From assembly GCA_963575645.1 (NCBI GenBank), contig OY754473.1, positions 8,184,001-8,248,000 of the forward strand: a stretch of 64,000 nt of DNA, in the 5' to 3' direction. This document shows, in pieces, positions 1 through 11,490 of this stretch. The translations under genes were made by a program, and so were the position numbers. Below the pieces are notes generated by a model. That model searched no databases. It saw only the letters and a program-made list of their open reading frames with translations, and was not told where the DNA came from. This stretch comes from Xanthostigma xanthostigma. Its lineage: Eukaryota > Arthropoda > Insecta > Raphidioptera > Raphidiidae. Numbering within the stretch: position 1 is the stretch's first letter; each line of letters starts with the position of its first letter.

Positions 1-92
1 AATTAATCGTGATGGATAAGTGTCTACAATCCAACGCCTACAATCCAATAAAAGTTTCACTTGCGTCGTGGTTTCTTAAAACCACACAACTG
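1..92. repeat. Family D repeat, partial (cut by window start)
   Basis: This matches the right end of the family D copies at 21.6-22.0 and 35.1-35.5 kb, from the TTAATCGTGATGGATAAG stretch to ACACAACTG. It contains the right inverted arm AATAAAAGTTTCACTT followed by a small GTGGTTT/AAACCAC hairpin. The rest of the element lies before the window. Its class is unknown. Confidence 0.8.
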
Positions 93-1225
93 TTTTTTTT
101 TTTAATATAGACATCATGAACCACTTGTATCGCCGCTGCTGTTTAAAAAAACGGTATATTCTTTACAAAAGGCGCTGTCAGTTCACAGTTCACATAACTT
201 ACTTCTGTATATCAAATGAAACATTAATTTGACAGCCCTGTCATAGCCTACTCACATTACTTCTTTTACCCATATTTTTAACAAGAAAGTGCAGCTTGTT
301 TATTCTTTGTTCTTTTCATCGTTTTAGATGCTATTTTACAGAAAAATGTGGAACACATTTTTTATACAGAATGACTATTTTGACAGAAGTAATACTTTTA
401 TTACTATTTCCAAAACTAGTCGACCAACAATCGAATTTTTAACATTTTTGTAATTGCGAAATTGTGATTGTAAAATGTACAAAAAATTAATCAATTTAGA
501 AATTATTTTTAGCTTCATTTAATTTCTTTTAAAAATAAAACTAATTCTCTAATTGTAAATTTCACAAAATTAATCTTTATTTAATATTAACAGCAAGTAT
601 TATAAGAAATTTAAATAAAGAGTTACTTTCAAAATTTCGAAGGTAAGTAGGTACAGCCCTTGTATTTCATTTTTTCCACCATTTATCTTCTGCTCAGCCA
701 TCGATACCACTTATCATGCAAGTCGCATGTCGTTTGTCGCATTGAACACTTACCTGATTGGACTGCAGCTTCGAGCAACTGTTTTACAGTGGTATCATGA
801 TCGAACTAGATACGTCAGTGCGCCTACTGTAAAACAACTTCTAGTTAAACTGTGCATCTCATTTTATCTCAAACGATACTGGTTTTACGAACCATTTTTG
901 CCCGAGTGAATTTTGGTTTGTAATCGACCGTTTTTTTAAAATGGTTCGTTGAGAGTATAATTGACATGTTAAGCCCGGCGTTGGCCGAGTCTCCATGATT
1001 TAGTGTAACGATTAATTATCTAACATAATTATAGGATAATGATCTATCCAAGACTTAAAATCGGTCAAAAAGACAGATGAGAAAATAACAAACTATATAC
1101 GTACTAGGTAAGGGCCTGTTTTGTCGAGCGTCTACAATCTATCATATATACCGAGACGTACTATTGAGATTTTTTTTCTGTAGAATTATTTCCTGCGCAA
1201 GTTCAATGGTTACCCTAATATAGGG
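93..1225. other. AT-rich stretch, no gene seen
   Basis: A 60-codon frame at 727-909 is short, resembles nothing I recognise and is best treated as chance. Around 1120-1140 a GTCGAGCGTCTACAATCTA scrap matches the tail of the SINE at 1.6 kb. Nothing else is supported. Confidence 0.5.
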
Positions 1226-1231
1226 GTCGTA

Positions 1232-1343
1232 ATGACGTAACAAAAAAAGTGTGCATAGAAGTAAGTCGTTACGGTTGTGCCGCCGCAACCGAGAAAACCA
1301 CACCCATTTCCTCTATATGCGAACGTTTTTTGTTACGTTGTTC
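1232..1343. mobile_element. Small foldback MITE candidate (112 bp)
   Basis: The ends are inverted: ACGTAACAAAAAA near the left edge is answered by TTTTTTGTTACGT near the right edge, with further pairing of GCATA and TATGC inside. GTCGTA stands on both sides (1226-1231 and 1344-1349) and may be a 6-bp target duplication. It has no coding capacity, and I cannot place it in a superfamily. Confidence 0.5.
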
Positions 1344-1567
1344 GTCGTAGGCCGCGATCCTGGAGTTTTTTGCGCCAGTGTCTGCTACTTGAATCATTTA
1401 TGTAATCAGCTATGAACGATGAATGTCGTTTAATATAATCAATGAATTCGTAGTGATTTACACAAGAAATGAATGAATCAACTGTTGGCTTTAACAGGTT
1501 GTCGCCGACCTGTTGTCTTTGCAGATTTACGATCCTATACTGGATTGGAATGCATTTATAGTATTAT

Positions 1568-1712
1568 AGAGAGAGATCGTAGATTACAGACGCTCGACAG
1601 CTGATGTTATTGGAGTCTATTTAACAAATTACACCACAAAATACTCACGAGCGGAGATGGGATTTCAATTCCAAAAACCAGCACGCTAACCGTTGCACCC
1701 AGCTTCCTTTTT
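1568..1712 (-). repeat. tRNA-derived SINE (family F), most complete copy
   Basis: Read on the minus strand it has a tRNA-like head: GGTGCAACGGTTAGCG resembles an A box, and a degenerate B box (GGAATTGAAATCCC) follows. The body then ends AGCTGTCGAGCGTCTGTAATC and runs into a CT-rich microsatellite. The copy at 5.4 kb carries a perfect B box, which supports the tRNA origin. Its 3' tail recurs as short scraps at many sites in the window. Confidence 0.6.
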
Positions 1713-1835
1713 TAATTTTTGGAATGAAATGTTGGTAACCTAAAATATGTTGATTTTGGCAAGTTCTCGGATCAGAGTCTGAGAACTGGGGGCTTGTAAT
1801 AAAAGAACCATATAAACGCAGGCAGCAAGTCCATA

Positions 1836-2314
1836 TCATATATATTAATACGCTAAGGTTTAAGATGCTTGCTTCCCTTTTTAGAAAAAACCACACAATT
1901 TCTCTACATAAATTATATATCATTTATTCAGATAATTTCTTGCTCTACTGACATTGACAACTAAAAAATTTATTATTGCTATTGTTTTTGTAAATTAATT
2001 AAACTCTGAACAACGTCTGCCATCTGACGGCGTAACGTTAACACTTCGATCTGTCATCTGACCTTCATATTGTAAATAAGTACTGCATACTGCCATCTGA
2101 CGGGCAACGCTGAACAACGCTTTTGCTACTTGCGCCTCTATATGACAATTTTAGTAAAATATTTCTTTTAGAACAAAAAGAAGAACGTTATAAGCAGTGT
2201 GCAAAATTAGAAACAAATTGAATACCTACAATCATATTTAAAAAATAATTTTGTAAAGTGATAATATTATTATTATACTTATTTAGTGCGAATAATTCGC
2301 ACAGGTCACGCTAG
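1836..2314 (+). mobile_element. Hel-A Helitron copy 1 (479 bp, short subfamily)
   Basis: The copy starts TCATATATATTAATACGC and ends with a hairpin (GTGCGAAT/ATTCGCAC), then AGGTCACG and CTAG. It sits between host A and T with no duplication, the classic non-autonomous Helitron layout. There is no Rep/helicase coding capacity, so it would depend on an enzyme supplied elsewhere. It shares an internal deletion with the copies at 6538 and 49946. The 132 bp beyond its 3' end are repeated next to the copy at 6.5 kb. Confidence 0.93.
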
Positions 2315-2447
2315 TATATTATAATATATCAAACAACTTAAGAGGTATAGTGCCCGCGGTTAGAGATGAAGCCAGGCACGTCATCAATAATACGCTAGTG
2401 AACGCCTACTTGCCCGCAGATAGTGGCAAGTGGAATAAATTCGACAT
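2315..2447 (+). repeat. 132-bp Helitron-flanking segment, duplicated at 6.4 kb
   Basis: It begins right after the CTAG of Hel-A copy 1 and is repeated, inverted and almost identical, at 6406-6537 beyond the 3' end of Hel-A copy 3. It is GC-richer than its surroundings and open in one frame in both copies. The peptide includes VPAVRDEARHVINN and NAYLPADSG, which I do not recognise. The only difference I see is AAG versus GTG around 2432. Confidence 0.8.
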
Positions 2448-2724
2448 ATCTATTTATTGCGGTAGAATAAAAATAAACACTCGACGCACATGGATCTCCG
2501 AAACAGCAAGCTAGAAGGCGGGGCAATGCATTGACGTCACTATGACGAGGTGGCTTCATCTTTCGCCGCGCGTAGTAGACTACTACTTTATTAAATTTTC
2601 AAAACAAACATTTTAAGTTGTCGATATTTTTAAAAATGTATTTTGAAATATTTTAAAACCGTGTTTTGTTACGTCAAACAGATTTTTGTCTATCTTGACT
2701 TGCCAAATAAATATAGCTCTCTAT
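2448..2724. other. Unassigned sequence between Helitron flank and TTAA element
   Basis: A moderately GC-rich part (2490-2575) holds TGACGTCA at about 2532, a palindromic CRE-like octamer, and GTAGTAGACTACTAC near 2570. No ORF or repeat family is recognised. Confidence 0.4.
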
Positions 2725-3440
2725 TTAAGGAGGTTGAGCCGTTTTACGAAGATAATGAAAAAAATCTAAAATAAAGTTTTTTTGATAGATTTTTTTATGA
2801 CAAAATTTTCTGTAAAAAATCCAAAATCATTAGGAGATTTATAAAGTAAAAAATTAAAAAAATTTTTTACATGTAGTCTTATGGAAAATATGTCAACCTA
2901 GCATGCAAACGGTACATTTTAATTTTTTGCAAATAACCAAATAATGTCAGCAGTTCCGAAAACTAACTATGTAAAGAATCGATGTCCTACGCATATTTTA
3001 ATATTTTTTCCAATTTAATTAGGAGATTTTTAATCAATAAAAAAAAATTAAACCTTAGCACTTTTCGATTATGAACTTTTATTCTTGACAATTTTGACAA
3101 TTTTAACTGAATTTTCAACTTTTTAATGATTTAATTTGAATTTTTATTACTTCTAATTTCTTTTTTTAATTATTTACTGCAAAAAATATGTAAAATACAG
3201 ATATTTACATAAATTTATTTTTTCTAACCTAACTTTGTACAAAACATTCAAAAGTTAGTTCATTAAGTAAAATACTGAAATAATTAATTAAAATTAAAAA
3301 AAAAAATTATTTATGCCTTTATGACAATAATTTATTGGTATCATCGACTTATAACCTTTTGTAAAAATGTATTATGGAAAAGTGTCCATTTAGAATTCGA
3401 CTTACTTTTGATTGGGACTGTAACGCATCAACCTCCTTAA
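2725..3440. mobile_element. TTAA-flanked TIR element (716 bp)
   Basis: TTAA-GGAGGTTGA at the left is mirrored by TCAACCTCC-TTAA at the right, so both the terminal inverted repeat and the TTAA target duplication are visible. The interior is very AT-rich with no ORF over 60 codons, so it is non-autonomous. TTAA duplication is known for piggyBac and a few other superfamilies, but the GG start is not the usual piggyBac CC end, so the superfamily is open. Confidence 0.75.
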
Positions 3441-5386
3441 GTGACGTCATAAACACACAGTGAAATAAAACAAAGATTAGTGGTGTAAAAGTTTAGTTAA
3501 TTTGTGAGTTTTGCTTTTATTTAGGCGTTCGTGAAACCTAGACAAATGATCTCAAGGTACAATTAATTTAAATGAATAAACTATGGAACCGCTTGGGGTC
3601 CCCCACGGTCCGACTGTCCCCAAGAAGTAATTATATGAACTAAATACTGTTCGTCAGGGCTAACCAAATTCGTAATTTAAAATTATTTTCTGTGAGATTT
3701 TTTTGAATCGTCAATCAATGCTTATTTCATTATGATAAACAATTTTTAGTTCAATAAAATACAGCAAACAGAAAACTATGTTTTTTATACGATGGTTGTT
3801 TCTTTTAAAAAAGATCCTTCATCCATCTCGTTTTACTGGCAATAAAATTTCTAATCATTACCTTATGACATCATTCTGAAGATTGAATTACTTTTTTGTT
3901 TTACAAAATATGATTTTGTAATAAGGAAAAAAATATATACCTATTAATTTAATAAACAAAAAGTACAAAATATTCTTGATTCGTTTCTAATTTTACACCA
4001 GAACTGTCCTAAAAAAATATTGCAATTTCTTTTCATCGTCCGCCATATTGGATCAGTCACCAATTCGAATCGGTTCAGCAGAAGTTACGAGGAAACATTC
4101 AAATATACATTATGTATACACTGACTATGAAAAACATAACCCTTCCTTTTTCGCAGTCTGGTAAAACCAATGTTCGTTTTTTACGTCATGATATATTTTA
4201 AATGATTTAATGATAACTTAAATTTTAATGAATCAGTGATTTTGATACGATTTTTTTGAAAAGTCTATTTTCTGATTAGTGCAAAGCTGCCTTAATAACA
4301 AGATAAACGATCTCATCAAAAATTTGTCCAGCCCTGCGAGATAGCTGTAATTCCGTTCATGTAAATTTTTTAAGCACGCAAAGCTTAAACCCGTTGTGGT
4401 TTACGATCAATTAATGCTTACCATTCAGAAGTAAACAATATTATAATGCAATTTAATCTTTCAATCGACTTAATCCCATTCTTTAACTAACTTTAAACAC
4501 GCGAACAAATTAATAAAACCGTTTATTCAAAAATAAACATTGTATGAACTTCGGAATAAAAAAAAAACACTTCATTTGTATTTTATGCTGTGTTAATAAA
4601 ACGAATATTATTGCAGTTTCTTATTATTTTATGACCCTGTTTTATATTATTTTCTTCTTACAAAAACTATTAAAACGATGCAATTTCTACATTCCCCCCC
4701 TGTATTTTTTTTACTTTAAATGCTTTTTTGAAGCTATCAACAGCTTGCGTTATTTTCGATTTGTTATTTTTAAGGTTATTCAAAATGGAAACAACGAAAC
4801 CTTTATTTTTCATAGGATCGTTTCGTTGTCCGTCTATCTGTCTGCCTGTCCGTCAAAGACATTGAAACATATCGCCATACGCTTCGCTATAAAGCTTGTT
4901 TAGTTTTTTTTTTTGTTCTTTTACTTATTGTTGTTTTTTAGTTTTTCTGTTACATTTTTGGAAATGCAATAAAGTCTGTTAACACGGCAACACCCTCAAA
5001 ATGTCAAAAAGGGGCGGGACAATATTCTCAGAATTTAAATAAATTTTTACTAATAATTTAAAATGTAAAATTAAAGGCAAAAAATATTAAAATAGCTAAT
5101 TATTTGTTTGCAAGAATTGAACGTTTTATAGGCAGTGTACTGTTCGCTTCAAAACGATGAGTTGAAAAACGTTACCCTCCTGTACTTTGCCGTAGTTTGG
5201 TGAGAAATAAGTAAATAACAAGTTCATATCATAAAGTACAATATTATATGAATAGTTTTGTTTCCATTAAATCATAAATGTTTCAAGTTTTCAAAGTTTC
5301 GAAATGCAGCTCATTAAAAACTTTGCTTAAATAGTTGTGTATTTTATTTCAGACGTTTGAAAATAGTTTTGTTTATTTATTTCATT
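3441..5386. other. AT-rich stretch without recognised gene
   Basis: The only long frame (4544-4903, 119 codons) is rich in F, Y, I and K as expected from AT-rich chance. Its end runs through a GTCCGTCTATCTGTCTGCCTGTCCGT tract of the kind seen at 10.6, 18.3, 28.6 and 48.9 kb. A TGACGTCAT octamer lies at 3442-3450. Confidence 0.45.
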
Positions 5387-5475
5387 GCAGATTGCAGACG
5401 CCCGATCACTAAGATCATTAGCGGAGGTGGGATTCGAACCAAAGGTCAATACGCTAAAATGTTCTGTAATAGATT
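5387..5475 (-). repeat. tRNA-derived SINE (family F), partial
   Basis: On the minus strand GGTTCGAATCC (5430-5440) is a perfect RNA polymerase III B box. It is followed by CACCTCCGCTAATGATC and the family tail with GGGCGTCTGCAATC. The head upstream of the B box is degenerate. Two overlapping short ORFs here (5327-5588, both strands) are by-products of the repeat. Confidence 0.6.
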
Positions 5476-5813
5476 GGTGTCTATATTCTATATCAGTTCG
5501 AAATAAAAAAAAAAAACACGAGAGTTCACTGATCTCTTTGGTATATTTCCACGATTTTGAGAGAGAGAGAGGATTCAATTTTCTGTGACACGTGTGTTGT
5601 ACGAGAGGGAATCGGTACGAATTATAATAATACCGTTGAAAACGTAAACAATCTTCATGTTAACCTATTATTGCCCGTTGTTTAAACTCAAACAGTGCGT
5701 GAATTAATAAATAGTACCTATATCAACGTCAGCAGGAAAAAAATCATGTTTTTAGGGAGTTTGTAAATTTATCGATTAATCAATAATATTTTTATACAAA
5801 AATAAAGATAAAA

Positions 5814-6405
5814 CTAGCGTGACCTGTGCGAATTATTCGCACTAAATAAGTATAATAATTATCACTTTACAAAATTATTTTTTAAATATGATTGCAGGTA
5901 TTCAATTCGTTTCTAATTTTGCACACTGCTTATAACGCTCTTCTTTTTGTTGTAATACAATATGAAGCTCAGATGACAGATCGAAGAAATATTTTACTAA
6001 AATTGTCATATAGAGGCGCAAGTAGCAAAAGCGTTGAACTAAGCCAGATGGCATCATGCAGCATTGCTGTGACGTTGTTCAGCGCTGCTCGCTGTTTCAA
6101 AATTAAAACCGTCAGATGGCAGTATGCAGTATTGTGTCTGTTGTATTACAATATGAAGGTCAGATGACAGATCGAAGTGTTGACGTTGTTTCAAAATTAA
6201 GGCCGTTAGATGGCAGACGTTGTTCAGCGTTGCTGTATTTTAATTAATTTACAAAAACAAAAGCAATAATAATTTTTTTAGTTGTCGATGTCAGTAGAGC
6301 AAGCAATTATCTGTAAAATGATATATAATTTATGTGGAGAAATTGTGAGGTTTTTTCTAAAAAGGGAGGCAAACATCTTTAACCTTAGCGTATTAATATA
6401 TATGA
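5814..6405 (-). mobile_element. Hel-A Helitron copy 2 (592 bp, full-length form)
   Basis: Plus-strand edges read A|CTAGCGTGACC... and ...TATATATGA|T. This is a full-length form with all internal modules: two TCAGATGACAGATCGAAG blocks and several CAGATGGCA blocks. The frames at 5892-6167 and 6278-6502 are shared, in decayed form, by other copies and are not protein genes. It is inserted at the far end of the 132-bp segment next to copy 3. Confidence 0.93.
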
Positions 6406-6537
6406 TGTCGAATTTATTCCACACGCCACTATCTGCGGGCAAGTAGGCGTTCACTAGCGTATTATTGATGACGTGCCTGGCTTCATCTCTAACCGCGGGC
6501 ACTATACCTCTTAAGTTGTTTGATATATTATAATATA
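6406..6537 (-). repeat. 132-bp segment, second copy (inverted relative to 2.3 kb)
   Basis: Reverse complement of 2315-2447, bounded on both sides by Hel-A elements in the same orientation. In Helitron sense it follows the 3' end of copy 3, exactly as its partner follows copy 1. It stays open in the same frame, with W after DSGV instead of DSGK. Confidence 0.8.
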
Positions 6538-7016
6538 TTAGCGTGACCTGTGCGAATTATTCGCACTAAATAAGTATAATAATAATATTATCACTTTACA
6601 AAATTATTTTTTAAATATGATTGCAGGTATTCAATTTGTTTCTAATTTTGCACACTGCTTATAACGTTCTTCTTTTTGTTGTAAAAGAAATATTTTACTA
6701 AAATTTTCATATAGAGGCGCAAGTAGCAAAAGCGTTGTTCAGCGTTGCCCGTCAGATGGCAGTATGCAGTATTTACAATATGATGGTCAGATGACAGATC
6801 GAAGTGTTAACGTTACGCCGTCAGATGGCAGACGTTGTTCAGAGTTTAATTAATTTACGAAAACAATAGCAATAATAAATTTTTTGGTTGTCGATGTCAG
6901 TAGAGCAAGCAATTATCTGTAAAATGATATATAATTTATGTGGAGAAATTGTGTGGTTTTTTTCTAAAAAGGGAGGCAAACATCTTTAACCTTAGCGTAT
7001 TAATATATACATATGA
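6538..7016 (-). mobile_element. Hel-A Helitron copy 3 (479 bp, short subfamily)
   Basis: Same length and same internal deletions as copy 1, for example the run TTGTAAAAGAAATATTTTAC. The 3' terminus reads CTAA instead of CTAG, which still fits the CTRR rule. The host junction at the 5' side is GA|T. The pair with copy 1 extends beyond the 3' end by 132 bp but stops exactly at the 5' end. Confidence 0.92.
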
Positions 7017-7440
7017 TTAATAATAAAGTACAGCTCTCTACCGTCAAAAATATTTAATCAATAGTATTTCTGTTTGATCCACGGCAAGGCTTTTAAACTT
7101 TCCATTTTACAATCAAAATTAAAAATATCGCTAATACAATTTCAGTCAAATTTCAGCTTCACAAAAGCGACTGGTCATGGCTGGGTTAAATATTCACATT
7201 TGAAGTGGTGAAACGGAGAGTTTAATAGACAATTTGACCTTATGTAAACAGCTACACATCCATATAATATAAAAGATAATATTATAATGGCTGCATATCG
7301 TAAATTCATAAACACGCGATAGTTGTTTGTTTTGTCTTTCATTTGTTTTCCATACATAGTTTTTGTGTGTTTTCATTGTAAAGACTGAGCTATAAATATA
7401 CAGTGTCTCGCGAGAAACATTAATTCAATAAAAAAAAAAA
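7017..7440. other. Unassigned AT-rich sequence
   Basis: Two overlapping 60-codon frames on the minus strand (7175-7376) look like chance. No repeat family is recognised here. Confidence 0.4.
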
Positions 7441-7692
7441 AACCCCTTTGCACTCCGGGAGTGCCGGTAGAAGTGAAAACTTGAATAATTACGTCTTACG
7501 AATTTTCGATCAAAATGATTTGTATCATAGATTGCATTTATATATACGATATTTCAACGCAAGATGTCTAACGTTGTATAAATTAGAGAGTTTTCTCGCT
7601 CACCCAGTTTTTACTTTACCTGACGCGAGTTTAACATTTTTTACCCATTACAAAAAAAGTGGACAACGCCGCTAAAGAAGTTTTCACTTCAA
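7441..7692 (+). repeat. Family B dispersed repeat, copy 1
   Basis: It opens with the perfect palindrome GCACTCCGGGAGTGC (7-bp stem around one G). GAAGTGAAAACTT follows, about 250 bp later answered by AAGTTTTCACTTC, so the two ends can pair as a panhandle. It is preceded by an A-rich run. The 75-codon frame inside is not conserved in the other copies. Class unknown; a MITE or a structured SINE-like element are both possible. Confidence 0.75.
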
Positions 7693-8955
7693 AAATCGAG
7701 ATGTCTAGCAAACATTGCTACATCTGGCAAAGTCGTTGACGATGCGTTTTACAACTCGACTAGATTATAGACGTTCGATAACCAAGCGTCGACGGAATGT
7801 ACAACGACTGCACAATAATAAATACTGACAGAATATTTTAATGCAAAGCGTGCATTAGAGTAATGAAGCAAGAAACGAAAACATTAAAATATGAAACATT
7901 GAAAGCTTTATAAGTGAAAAAAGCTCACATAACGTCTATTATCTTCGTACTATGTTGATAGACAGGATAAATATTGGTTCATTATTATATGAACGCGCAT
8001 ATATGTCCGGATTAAAAATTATGTAATGAAAAAATAATATTTTTTCTGATGTTTCAATCATAAACGCCGAGCGAAATTGAATTATATATAAGAACTTATG
8101 TAACAATTTAATAAACGATCTTATATTTAATTTAATATTGAAAAGTTGTTGGTTTAGTGCTTTATAAAAATTATGTTTTGTTATTATTAAGCTCGTATGA
8201 ATAGAAATATAGACCTGTCTCTTCCACCATATGTGTACCCGTCCTCCCACCACATGTGCAGTTCTTAGTTTTTTAGTACGATATACGTTATTTAGAAGAA
8301 TCCATTTTGAGACGGCGAAAAATATACTAGATGACAAAAAAGCTGTAGTAAACACCGCTGTAGTACAACACGAAATTCTTAAACGAGAGGTAATTAAAAA
8401 AAATTATAGATTTTAGAAAAAAAATAGGCCATATTTAGCGATTGAGATTTTTTCTTTTTTGTTCCAGATTCTACCGGTTCAAAGATTCTAAGTTGTTATT
8501 TATTTTCTATAATCTCAGAGCAGGAAGTATATTTAAAATGTCTGCATATAAGTTTGTGTGTTTGTCATTAAAAGAAATTGACAAAAAAATACTGTTAGAG
8601 GAAAATTCGGAAAAACTTTTTCCTAAGAGATTACGCATGATAGTTCTTAACGAAATGTACATATAAACTAACAATGTATAACTTTCACGAGTTTTCTTTT
8701 CTATATTTTTCCCGTTTCATATATACCTACGGCCACAAAACAAAATAGTCTACGTCGACCTTTTTTGTGTGATTACACAATTTGCAGGTTTGTTAAAAGA
8801 GTCACTTTCTGTCAATCAAAAAGCATTCTTTCTTGAGAGATCTCACAAAAAGTAATTTTTGTAACCGTAAGTCGTTTTGTCTTGTGAACGCAGATTAAAT
8901 AAATGCGAAAGAAAAATAAGAATGCAAATCTTTGATTAACGTCTGAATAGAACTC
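7693..8955. other. Unassigned AT-rich sequence with overlapping ORFs
   Basis: A SINE-tail scrap (GATTATAGACGTTCG) lies near 7763. A 138-codon minus-strand frame (7939-8355) overlaps a 61-codon plus-strand frame. It is rich in F, I, Y and N and matches no family I know, so I do not call a gene. Confidence 0.4.
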
Positions 8956-9071
8956 TTCAAGTAAATAAAACTGTCGACCAATTTTTCTTGTGTTATATTG
9001 ATTTATATTTTTATTATTTTTTGTCAATATATGGTCTGAGAAAAATTGGTCGACAATTTTATTTACTTGAA
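8956..9071. repeat. Short foldback repeat (33-bp arms)
   Basis: TTCAAGTAAATAAAA plus TGTCGACCAATTTTTC at 8956-8988 is mirrored at 9039-9071 with about one mismatch. The loop is about 50 bp and AT-rich. It could be a minimal MITE or a transcribed hairpin. I see no clear target duplication. Confidence 0.6.
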
Positions 9072-9985
9072 AAAATAATAATAATTGTTTGTTTCGTGGG
9101 GTGACCTGTTTGATTTATATATTTTCAAATTGGATGTGTCAACTTTTGATTTTTTGATTCCTGAAAGGAAAAATTATTATACGATTTCAGTGGATTTTTT
9201 TCAACACACGCCGCATGTCTCAAATTGTTATGCTACTTGTGGATGAATAATAAACGCGTTGGGAAAAAATAGCGGTTTTCTAGCCACCTATAGCCGTTGA
9301 AGCGTTTGAAAACAGATGAATGTCGTTTGCTGCGAAGCTACTGCATTTGCTGCGGAAGTAATTTTTGTCGAATAAGAGGTGCGAATTGCTTTGAACGTAT
9401 GCCACAATGTGCCGCTGTTACTCTTTTAACCCTGCACCGGGCTCGTCGAAAAAACGCATCGAATTTCATCCGCTCCAAGGTTAGTAGCAGTTTCAAATTG
9501 ATACCAACAAATTGTCAGGTCGATTGTTTAGCCAATTATAAGAAAACAAGTTTGTTATGGACGGGGATACGAAAAGCTTGGTTATGGAGCAGCAGTCTTC
9601 TTAAAATTTTGATTTTTTTAACATCCGAAATATGACAATAAATTCGAGAAGTGATTCCTTAATTTATTTTAAGAAAACGCTTTATTGTAGAGCTTTAGAT
9701 AAATTTGAATTTTCTATATTTCACATATATTATTATTACTTCGAAAATTTCCAATTTAATTATAAGTTTTAGGAAGAATTTTTTAAATTTATGGTCTATT
9801 TTTGCTGCAAGGAAAAGAGACCGCATTTTTAGCCAAATGTCTTGGAGAGTTTTCTATCTAAAACGACGATTCGATCGAAACTCATCCAGAAATGCTTAAT
9901 CGTTGCATTCTAAATTCTGGATCGATTCGTTGTTTCAAGAAGCTCGTGCAGTAACTTTAGATGTTATCGGTTACAGTTAAAAAAA
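9072..9985. other. Unassigned sequence; weak ORF at 9297-9635
   Basis: The 112-codon frame contains MPQCAAV, which slightly recalls the start of THAP zinc-finger domains. The expected second cysteine pair and histidine are not in frame, so I do not call it. The rest is AT-rich without recognised repeats. Confidence 0.35.
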
Positions 9986-10560
9986 ATTGGTTGTCTGTAA
10001 AGTCGGTTTACGGACGATAGTTTTACGTGATAACGTATTCCGTAATACATAACCTAAATTTATATAATAATTATAATAATTCGAATCTATGATATTGCAT
10101 CTTTCGCTTCAAATTTAGGTTAATTTTATTTATTAAAATTATTACTCACCACCTATAATAATAACTGTTTTTTTTAACTTTCTTTCTTTCGTATTTATTT
10201 TAAGTCTCAAAGATTAACTGTCATAATATTTTGAAAACAATTGTTTCATTGTTTATATAAAATTCCAAAACCTACTTACAATATTTAAGTATTTTCATAC
10301 GTCAAAAAATTGATTTTTATAATGATAAAATTTGTATGAAAACGATTTTTTCGAGAGATGAGACCTAGCTAAAACGATTTTTTGCCCCCCAAAATCCCTT
10401 TTCAGTAAATTTCATCCAAATCGTTAGGGCCGTTTTCGAGAAAAGCACGCACAGGGTCAGGCGGAACGTTAGGAACGTTACACTTTTTCGTGCATGCAGT
10501 CGGTGTTTTATCAATTTATAAGATTGGTGATTCATCAATTTATAAGACGTTATCACGTCA
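9986..10560 (-). repeat. Family C repeat, copy 1 (575 bp)
   Basis: Nearly the reverse complement of the copy at 27.9-28.5 kb over its whole length. One end reads ATTGGTTGTCTGTAAAGTCG after an A run and the other ends GACGTTATCACGTCA. ACGTGATAACG occurs near both ends in inverted orientation. The middle has GGGGGGC and a stretch typical of insect repeat tails (TTTCATCCAAATCG). Class not determined. Confidence 0.75.
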
Positions 10561-11490
10561 AAATAGACTATCGCATAACCCACGAAGGGTTAACTGTTCA
10601 TTTATCTTCAACCATCCATCTGTCTATCTGTATGTTTGTTAATACGACTCACTTCATGTGTGTCTGTCTCTCTTTTTTCTCGCTATAAGCTATCTCTTTT
10701 AGATCAGTGAAATGCGAAATGAGATTTTTCTAAAGAATCTCTCAAATTAACAACTACTCAAGGATGTGCGCCTCTTTTTTAAATTTATTTCTCATATAGG
10801 CAAAATATTTCAAATTAAGTTCGGTAACCAAAAACTTCTAATAATGCATTATTTATTTACTTAGTATTTATTTTTATTAAGAGTAGATGAAAGCTCAAGT
10901 AAGTTATAGAGTAAAAGCAAGACGATATTAACAAAACATCTTATTCGACACAAATAAATTCAAACAGGTAACTAGGCAGACAGGCAGGCATGATTTTCAC
11001 TTACTCTAGATACAAAAATGGAAATAAATTTAGCTTGTTGGAGTTGAACTGCGTGGTTAATTTTAAACTGAACTCTTTAACCTAAACAAACCAAAATATC
11101 GATTCGCGCATCCCTGCACAATCTAAACTCAAAACTGTCTGTTCGTAAATCGCATCATTTTAAATCTTTTTGATGTTGCATTTTGGAATCTAATTTAATG
11201 TTTCAATTTTTGCTGGCGCGAACACAACTTTTGTTTAAAAAATACAGAAACACCACTTCGCTTAAACTTTCGACAAAAACAAAATAACGACAAGTCAAAA
11301 TAAATTATTATTTTGCACTTTGAAAATTCAATTTTGACTTATATTAGAAATCTACGACACGCGAGAAAAGAAGATTTGCCTCATCAAAAATCGACATGTT
11401 TAGAATTTTGATCTTAGTAAAGTCAAATTTATAAATGCATCTTTCAAAAATTTGGCTATTTTAAACATTTGTAAACAAATACAGAAAAAA
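10561..11490. other. Unassigned sequence with repeat-tail motifs
   Basis: CCATCCATCTGTCTATCTG near 10610 and GGCAGACAGGCAGGCATG near 10975 are the kind of short tetranucleotide tracts that end many insect repeats. No ORF is worth reporting. Confidence 0.4.

Noticed and set aside
5892..6167. Conserved 81-94-codon protein in Helitron copies (MQVFNSFLILHTAYN...)
   Set aside because: It recurs at 24.8, 37.7, 47.1 and 55.6 kb only because the DNA is repeated. Frames end at different points and are lost in short copies, with no codon-type conservation visible.
9297..9635. THAP-domain-like start MPQCAAV in a 112-codon frame
   Set aside because: The following Cys and His positions of THAP are not in the frame. 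An out-of-frame KKRIEFHPLQ needs an assumed frameshift, so it is too weak to call.
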